A DNA stretch of 64,000 bases from Anaeramoeba flamelloides (taxonomy: Eukaryota; Metamonada; Anaeramoebidae), in assembly GCA_027625915.1 (NCBI GenBank), contig JANTQA010000023.1, positions 868,001-932,000 of the forward strand, given 5' to 3'. Below are positions 56,134 to 64,000 of this stretch, one piece after another. The notes below the pieces were generated by a model. The model ran no database searches. It had not been told where the DNA came from and saw only the letters and a program-made list of their open reading frames with translations. Both the position numbers and the translations under genes were made by a program. Each line of letters begins with the position of its first letter. Position 1 is the stretch's first letter.

Positions 56134-56312
56134 AAAATGGATACACAATATTGATCTTAGAATTGCTTTCAAAATTTCTCACAACTTCAAAAAAACAAAA
56201 GTGTTGTGAAGTAAAAAAAGTGACTCCAATTTTTGTTCTATTTTTGTAGTGTGCTTAAAGTTCAATTTTCATTTTTTACCAAAATATTCATTATATTTTT
56301 AAACAACTTTCC

Positions 56313-56507
56313 ATGCAAAACGTTCAAGAGACTTCAACCAAGGAAAATTTAGAAAATGTAAAACAAGTTGGTGGTAAAGTTTTTGAAATTGGAAAAAGGG
56401 TAGTACACTGGGGATGGATCCCATTAATTGTATACTTGGGAATTAAATCAGAACCAAAACCAAATTTATTTAGTTTTCTCCCTACAAAGACAGAAAAAAA
56501 GAAATAA
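56313..56507 (+). CDS. TOM7: TOM7-like mitochondrial import receptor subunit
   Basis: Single-exon ORF of 64 aa. TOM7 is a small tail-anchored subunit of the outer-membrane TOM translocase that modulates its assembly. The core RVVHWGWIPLIVYLGIKSEP matches the TOM7 signature (human FAIRWGFIPLVIYLGFKRG), with the conserved W-G-aromatic-I-P in the membrane helix, followed by PNLFSFLP. The N-terminal part is short and charged, and a Lys-rich end (TKTEKKK) follows. The ATG at 56313 is the first in frame. Length fits the family (about 55-75 aa). In a genome that might belong to an anaerobic lineage, a TOM component would act on whatever mitochondrion-related organelle is present. Confidence 0.8.
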   Translation: MQNVQETSTKENLENVKQVGGKVFEIGKRVVHWGWIPLIVYLGIKSEPKPNLFSFLPTKTEKKK

Positions 56508-57487
56508 ATGATCGAATTTTGAGAACCGCTCATTGCATGATTCCACCTTTCAAAAACAAGTATTAATATCTTTACAAATCAAAAATATATCTTAACATTT
56601 TTAATCACAGCTATGTCTTTTTATTGAATCTTGTTTGAAGAATCGTTGAATGAGTATTTAGTCGAGTTTTTTGACTTTTTGAAAACAAACAAAAAAACAA
56701 ACAAACAATAAAGCAAAAAACAAAAAAAGTAATTTTATTTTGTTTCCTTGATTCTTTTTTTCTTTTTTTTTTTTTTATTATTTCCTTGCTACTTTGGTAA
56801 GTGACAAAATTCTTTGAAAAAAAAAAATCAACAACCTTTTATTGTTGTCCCTCCGATATGTCCCAAAAAAAAAAATCAATGGCTTTGTTGCTAGATTTAC
56901 AAAAAAAGTTGCAATATTTTTGAACACACTGTTCATTGTGATACCACTTTTAAAAGAATTGTCAAACAAACTGAAACTTTGGTTGTGAACAAAAAAAAAC
57001 AAAATTTCCTTTAATAACCAACCCAATGAAATCAAGAATTAAATCTTTGGTTTTATTGATCAAAAATTTAAGAAATATCTTTCTCGGCTTAATTAGCTGC
57101 AATGTTAATCCATCAAAATCTGAAATTATTATTTCTACAAATCAGACCCTTATTGGCTATTGGAGATTTGCTATTCAAAATGATCGTAACTAATGAAAAT
57201 AAAAAAGAAAGTTTTGCCTCGTAGAAAAACTATACTGTGCCTTGTAAACAGTGATTACTCCGAGAAGTTTAGTGTATCTGAAATGAATAGGAACCATTTG
57301 GAAAAAAAGTGAATTTAGAAAAAAAATGTTCAACCTACCTTTTAATTGTAAACCTTCTGAAAAATGAAAATTCAAAACCAGTTCAAAGAAGAAAGAAAAT
57401 GTCTTCAAAGAACAATTCATTTTTATTATTATCGATCAAATCAATAAAAAAAATTCAATTCACATTTATTATTCAAATACCATATTA
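56508..57487. other. intergenic, no gene seen
   Basis: AATAAAGC near 56707 is a plausible TOM7 poly(A) signal. Short ORFs on both strands at 56778-57494 have Phe/Lys/Leu-rich composition without recognisable motifs. Confidence 0.4.
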
Positions 57488-57946
57488 CTGTTGAGAGAAA
57501 AATGTTGGACACAGAAAAATGGTTGGACACCTTTTTTAATTGGGAACATTAGTAAAATTGAAAATCAAATCCTATTTATAACTTGGTGACTTTTATATAA
57601 ATCCAGGTTTAAAGGTGTTACAAGTTCGTTAATCTGTGGTTTGTGTAGAATACTCATTTGAATGGTTGACAACTAAAGTAGATCATGCTATTTTAACAAA
57701 AAATCAAGTTCTAGTAAAGTTTACTATTAATTCTGAAAATGGTAATTTTTAAACTTGCTTTAGATTAGAATAGATAAGATTTTGAAAAAAGTAGAATTAC
57801 ATTAATCATTATTCTAATAAGTAGATTATTGTTATTTTCTTTAGTTATTTCACAAACGACCGAATTTAAAAATCATTTTCAGTAAGGTTCCCAATTAAAA
57901 ATGCTGTCCAACCATTTTTCTGTGTCCAACATTTTTCTCTCAACAG
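57488..57946 (+). mobile_element. PIF/Harbinger-like MITE, copy 1
   Basis: 459 bp. Terminal inverted repeat of about 42 bases: CTGTTGAGAGAAAAATGTTG then GACACAGAAAAATGGTTGGACA, and its complement at the right end. Flanked by TTA on both sides (57485-57487 and 57947-57949). A three-base TWA duplication is typical of PIF/Harbinger (Tourist-type) elements. No ORF. Confidence 0.8.
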
Positions 57947-58184
57947 TTAATATAAAAACTATTTTTCGTCTTCAAGAAGCTTTCTAATGAAAAATCCTTA
58001 CATGTGAACAAAAATGATCTGAATTTGAGACTACTTTTGAAAGAAACTACTGTTATTTTCCAATTAATAAATGAAAATTTTTATTTCAATTTCCAAAATG
58101 GATATTAATTAAAACTATTACAATCAAATTAGCAGATTTAAAAATTTTGTCTCAGAGTTAACCCAGGTAGTTTATATTATTGCC

Positions 58185-58388
58185 TAAAAAAATCTTTTCT
58201 AAACGATGTTTTTAAAGATCTTTGGATTTACTTCAACCTATAAACCAGAAATATATTTTGGAAAGTGAACTAAAAATTTAGTTAAGTGTCTAAAAATATC
58301 ATTTCTAAATGGTGTTGTAAAGGTCTTTGGGGTTTCTTCAACTTATAAACTCGAAAAATATTTTGGGATGTGAACTAAAAATTTTCAT
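58185..58388. repeat. tandem duplication of about 100 bp
   Basis: TTTCTAAACGATGTTTTTAA then AGATCTTTGGATTTACTTCAAC..TATAAAC repeats as TTTCTAAATGGTGTTGTAAA then GGTCTTTGGGGTTTCTTCAAC..TATAAAC. Both units end GTGAACTAAAAATTT. It lies between the two inverted MITEs. Confidence 0.8.
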
Positions 58389-58492
58389 TTCTTGATTGGA
58401 AAATAATAGTATTCTGAAAATAAAATGAAGTTTGATTAAAAATATATTGAATTTTTTAATTAAATTTAATAAACCATCACTTGAAAAAGTAA

Positions 58493-58950
58493 CTGTTGAG
58501 AGAAAAATTTTGGACAGAGAAAAATTGTTGTACCACAATTTTAATTTTGAACATTACTGAAAATGATTTTTAATTTCAATCGTTTTTGAAATAACTAAAG
58601 AAAATAACAATAATCTACTTATTATAATAACGCTTAATGTAATTCTACCTTTTCAAAACCTTATCTCTTATAATCTAAAGCAAGTATAAAAATTACCATT
58701 TTCAGAATTCCTAGTAAACTTTACTATAACTTGGATTTTTGTTAAAATAGGATGAAATACTTTAGTTATCAACCATTCAAATGAGTATTCTACATACACC
58801 ACAAATTAATGAACTTGTAACACATTTAAACCTGGATTTTTATAAAAGTCAATTAGTTATCAATAGGATTTGATTTTCAATTTAACTAATGTTTCATATT
58901 TAAAATGGTTTCCAACCATTTTTCTGTTTCCAAAATTTTTCTCTAAACAG
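58493..58950 (-). mobile_element. PIF/Harbinger-like MITE, copy 2 (inverted)
   Basis: 458 bp, reverse orientation to copy 1, which it matches from end to end. Ends CTGTTGAGAGAAAAATTTTG and CAAAATTTTTCTCTAAACAG. Flanked by TAA on both sides (58490-58492 and 58951-58953). Confidence 0.8.
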
Positions 58951-58953
58951 TAA

Positions 58954-59877
58954 ATTGCAGTTCTGGTAAATTTCAAGAAGATTATTATCGAAAATATTTG
59001 GAATTTAATGAAAAATTTTGGAATATAAATGAAAAATAAAAAAAAACAAAAGTAAGCTAAAAATTACTAAAATTAAGTCAAAGTTCTATTCATCATTTAT
59101 TCGAAGACCAAAAAAAATCAATCACAAAAATAAAAAGTCAAATAAAAATATATTAATATTTATTTTTTTTTTCGTTAACAAACTGAAAAAAAAGAATAAT
59201 CATTATTGATCAAAATAAATAATTTGTATTGAATTGTATACCTGACTGAAGATGAAAAATATTTTGTATTCATAAAAATTACTAAAAAGTTTTTTTACAT
59301 TTCTGAAAAAAAAATTTCACCGTAATGACTCGACACTTAAAAAATTTTTTGAGTATTTCCCATTTTCTAGTTTTTTACGGAATATTTGATCGATTCTCCA
59401 TAAAATAAACCAAGTTACTTTTTAATTTTTTAAGATCATTTGGTGAATTGTCTTTTTTTCTTCTCATGATCAAGGAATTCTCTATTTGATAAATGTTTGA
59501 AAATTGAAAAAAATTATTAGTATTTAGATATTTTAAATAAATTTAAATATTTTTTTGGTTGTAGGAACAAAATAAAAAAGAATTAAAAGAGTAAAAAAGA
59601 AAATTAGTAAAGACAATTAAAAGATTTTTTTTTAGAAATTATTATTTTGATGTGAACTTTCTTTTAATATAATAAAAAATTAAAATTTATTGATTGTTTT
59701 TTTAATAAAAAAGAAAAATGAATAAGAGAAAAAAACAGAAAAGAAAAGAAAAGAAAAGAAAAGAAAAGAAAAGAGAATATAGAAAATATGATAAAATAAG
59801 ATAATGAAAATAAAAAAAACAAGTAAAAATTTATTATCAAAAGTTTATTGTTTTCAGCAAACAAATAAATAAAAAAG
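58954..59877. other. 3' flank of Rpt5
   Basis: AT-rich, no gene recognised. Contains an (AAAAG)n repeat at about 59738-59774 close to the Rpt5 stop codon. Confidence 0.5.
59738..59774. repeat. (AAAAG)n microsatellite
   Basis: About seven units of GAAAA, 100 bp beyond the Rpt5 stop (CTTTT repeat in the Rpt5 sense). Confidence 0.9.
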
Positions 59878-60748
<871 letters not shown>

Positions 60749-61139
60749 TTAATTATATAAAATAGAGATCATTAATCCAAAGGTTTAGTTGTCTGGTATC
60801 ATTTGAGAATTGTTTTAGATTTTATTTAGAAATTTAAAATTCAATTAATAAATTTTATAATAATTGGAAAGATTTTTTTGATTGTAATGGTTATTTTATT
60901 ACAAAATGAAACTATTTTGATTAGTGCAGAAAATTTGAGAAAGCCTAACAACAGGTTTCATTTAGTTATTTATTTTTTCGTAATGTGATTAGCCTTCAAT
61001 TTTATTCAAAAAAAAACTGAACCTCAAGTCAAGTCATTTTTAAAAAGTGTGAACAAAAAAGTTTTTAAAGATAGAACTAAAAATAGCTCTATTAGAATTT
61101 GCTAACAGTTTTCAAGAGATAATTTTGAAAACTTTTTCA

Positions 61140-61225
61140 GGGAGTAGCAACCCTAAAGTTATAATTTTCATTTTTATATAATTTTCAAATGAAGATTAGA
61201 AAACAACCTTTTTTATTTTCACTGT
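61140..61225. mobile_element. TTAA-type element, end fragment
   Basis: AGGGAGTAGCAACCCTAAAG and, further in, GATTAGAAAACAACCTTTTTTA match the left end of element A (AGGGGGTAGCCACGGTAAAG; GATTAGAAAATAACATTTTTTA). The rest of the element is missing and repeat S2 follows. Confidence 0.55.
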
Positions 61226-61246
61226 GCGTCTCCTCATAAAAAAAAA

Positions 61247-61830
61247 TAATTTTAGAATAATCATATAAAATATTTATAACATAACTCTTGTTTATATTAT
61301 GATTTTTTTGTAAAAAAAAAAATTATAATAACGTTTTTGTAATCTGTCTCAATTTCTATTCTTTTAAAAATATTTCAAATTAAAAATAATTTTTTAATAA
61401 TTATAAAATCTTGTTAAAAAAAAATAATATTGAAAATATTTAATTACAATTAGTTTCAAAAAAAATATTTTTTCATGACAATTTTACAATTTAAAACAGT
61501 TTTCTATCAATATTTTTTATGAATGGAACAATTTTAACCAGATGTATTATGTAATTTTTTTTTTTATTATTATTTTTTTTTTAATTTCCAAAATTTATAA
61601 CAAAATATATGGCATGTTTTATCGATCTATAATATCAATATAACATGTTACAAAATTTTATAACGCCTTTTATATAGAAAAGAAAATGTTATTAAATTTG
61701 TTCATTTTTTTATTAATCTGTTATAAAGGTTGTTATGAATATTTTAATGAGTTTCTATCATTTTTTATAACACTTTAAAAATATATAACACCTCTATATA
61801 ACATATTTATCACATGTTATAACAAGAATT
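61247..61830. repeat. AT-rich repeat S, copy 2
   Basis: Same-orientation relative of 30340-31022. Copy 1 is followed by element Z; copy 2 is preceded by the TTAA-element fragment. Confidence 0.6.
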
Positions 61831-62273
61831 TTTTTTATTAGGAATTGTTGATTTTAGTATTCAAAGTACATTTATAAAAATAATTTCTTAAATTTTTTTA
61901 AAAGCTTAAAATAAAATTCTACAAATAATGTTAAGTTGGATTGTCTTATCTACTTTGGGAAATGTTAAATGATTCACCTTTTCTTCCTATCTCAATATTT
62001 TATTGTGAAATTTTATTTTATGTTGGAAAAAAACTTTAATAATTTATTTTGTAAGGAGGCACTTTAAAATTAATAAAAGTCAAAGAAGCACAATGTAAAT
62101 AAACAATATATTTTTCTGATCCAATCAAAAATTAGTAAAAAAGTGAAATTGTTGACTTCTGGTATAAGACTTTTTCTTCTAATCGAACTTTCTCTAAAAT
62201 TTAAAAGGAAAAGTATTAGCTAGATGGGAGAAATAAAAAAAGAGACGATAAGCAATCTTCATATCTAAACTAG

Positions 62274-62793
62274 ATTCCAAAAATTTGGACACAGTTTAAA
62301 CGGTGGAAAGAACATCATTACTGCACTTTAAATTCAATTTGGAAAGAATTTTGATTTTACAAACTATTTCATTTTTTGTCTTTTTTGTTTTGTTTTCATT
62401 TCCTTTTTTGTAGTTACGTAATCGGTTTCGTTAGATCTCGAAATTTTTTTTCAATGGTTGATAGAAGGTTAGTGTTGAGTTTGTTAAATTGGAAAATAAC
62501 ATACAATTGGTAGATGGTTATCTTATCAGTTGATCGATCAACAATTGTTGGTGAAATTTCAACAAATTTATCAATACATTTTTTGTTCAGCTCGTTTCAT
62601 TATTTTGGACATACCAGTTTTTATTTTTGAGTTTTATATTTTTTTCTTTTATTTGTATTAAAATGATTACTTATTAAAATGTTAATACTGGGTAACTTAA
62701 ATGTGGTTTTATATTAGGTTTATAAAAAATACAATAAATTGGGTTTTTTTTTGCTGATTTTTGATTTTGGGTGAGTCCAAATTTTTGGAATGG
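62274..62793. mobile_element. TIR element, family X, copy 2
   Basis: 520 bp, inverted relative to the nested copy at 14735-15252. Ends ATTCCAAAAATTTGGACAC and GAGTCCAAATTTTTGGAAT. It shares GTTTAAACGGTGGAAAGAA (copy 1 complement TTTTAAACAGTAGAAAGAA) and a subterminal TCAAAAATCAGC. No ORF. Confidence 0.7.
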
Positions 62794-62857
62794 GGTTTAT
62801 ATTTTTTTTTTTGGTTTAGTAATATTTATATATAATAATATATTTACAGACATTTCT

Positions 62858-62882
62858 CAAAAAAAAAAAAAAAAAAAAAAAA
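62858..62882. repeat. poly-A tract
   Basis: About 25 A on the + strand within the Rpt5 intron region. Confidence 0.9.
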
Positions 62883-64000
62883 GATCCTAAACGATCTTCA
62901 GATTTATCATTTTATGTTTACATTTTTGTATAATCTTTTTGATTTAAACTGCTGTTTTTTTTTAAATGATTCTGTCAAGCGATATGATTTAACTGGATAA
63001 AATTAAAAATATAGGATGTATTAATTGTTTATATCATCCTGGGGGAATTTTGATGATGGTTTGTTATATCTAACATGATAATAAGTTGAGATTCAAGGTA
63101 TATTTCCTTAATTGATCATTATTGTTGATGGAAAGATTTCAATCAATTCGTCAACTCAAATTGAAATCAAAAGAAAATTATATTTTTTGATCTGATCATT
63201 AGTTTTATTTCTTTCTTTTGATTCATTTTTTAAATATAATTGTTTTTTTTTTTAAAGATTTTTTGTATTTAAAATTAATATTTTTTTAATTCAAAATATG
63301 TTAAATTAGCCTAAAAAAGTTATTATGTAATTAATCGGATTTAATTTTTCATACTGATCAGAAGATCAATATCATTTTTTTAAATTATTTCCTCTTTATA
63401 GAACCCCACAATCCCAAATAATTCAATATATTTTTCAATTGATTAGAAATTGAAATAAAAATGATAAATTACTCTTGTAAATATTTCCAAACAAAATTAT
63501 TATTAACTGAATAATTTTTTAAAAAGGAAAGAATTTCTTTCGAAATGTACAAAATAATGAATTCTAAAGATTGGAAAAAAAATCGGAAAAGTTATTTTTT
63601 GATTTTATTATTCAGATACATTTTTTTACATTTTTGAGTTAAATTCGAGTAAATATTTCCAAAAAAAAGTTTTAAATAAATCTAATAATATTTTAAAAGT
63701 TCTAAATAAGGAGAAATTTTTTTTTTTCCATTTTTTCCCTAGCTAAATCTTCTTTATATTAGGAAGAAGAGTTACAAAGGAAAAAGATCTAGTGGTTAAT
63801 TGTTAATACTGAGACATTAAAACACGAAAGTAAGAGTAACTTGAAAAAGAAAAAGACAAAAAATATCACATCGGTTTCAACCAAATCAGATCAAGATAAA
63901 AGAAATTAAAACTTACAACCATTAAAAAACGATCCCCAAATGAACATTCATGATCAATTATCAAATTATTAAATCAACCAAAAGTATTGTGGCTGTTATT

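Noticed and set aside
57190-57420. 76-codon minus ORF with a hydrophobic stretch
   Set aside because: No start context, no motif, and an overlapping ORF on the other strand; treated as background.
63917-64000. Minus-strand exon-like stretch before a GTAAGT donor (IIDHECSFGDRFLMV)
   Set aside because: It does not resemble the N-terminal half of Rpt5, no upstream boundary is visible at the window edge, and the open stretch is short.

Overview
This window is extremely AT-rich nuclear DNA from a unicellular eukaryote. The evidence is GT..AG introns, spliced housekeeping genes, intron-less tRNA genes with Pol III boxes, Asn/Gln homopolymers in one protein, a non-LTR retrotransposon and many short inverted-repeat transposons. 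The composition and poly-Asn tracts recall dictyostelids and other amoeboid protists such as Anaeramoeba. I cannot name the organism from sequence alone. No bacterial or viral gene was recognised.

Layout. 0.48-1.28 kb (-): N-terminal exons of a RalGAP-alpha-like protein. 3.96-12.28 kb (+): CPSF2/CPSF100, two exons around a 5.8 kb intron. 13.3-19.6 kb: nested transposons around a small ARPC5 gene (16.5-16.9 kb). 19.8-26.05 kb (+): a decayed APE-type LINE. 28.3-37.3 kb (-): a MED24/MED5-like Mediator subunit whose two exons join in phase across a 5.6 kb intron. 38-48.9 kb: LINE relics, palindromic repeats, two identical tRNA-Leu(AAG) genes in a 314 bp duplication, and two unexplained decayed coding patches. 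49.34-50.47 kb (+): Ran GTPase, four exons. 56.31-56.51 kb (+): a TOM7-like protein. 57.5-58.95 kb: two inverted MITEs. 59.88-60.66 kb (-): the last two exons of the proteasome ATPase Rpt5, whose preceding intron runs past the window end.

The genes are unrelated housekeeping functions (mRNA 3'-end processing, actin nucleation, Mediator, nuclear transport, mitochondrial import, proteasome) and form no operon-like unit. The notable biology is genomic. Small introns (79-212 bp) coexist with giant introns that act as reservoirs for at least eight repeat families. Several families can be defined by comparing copies: TTAA-flanked elements with nested insertions, a TA-flanked mariner-like MITE, TWA-flanked PIF/Harbinger-like MITEs, a GGGCCC-ended element, and an unusual family made of perfect-hairpin modules that repeatedly lies next to LINE 3' ends.
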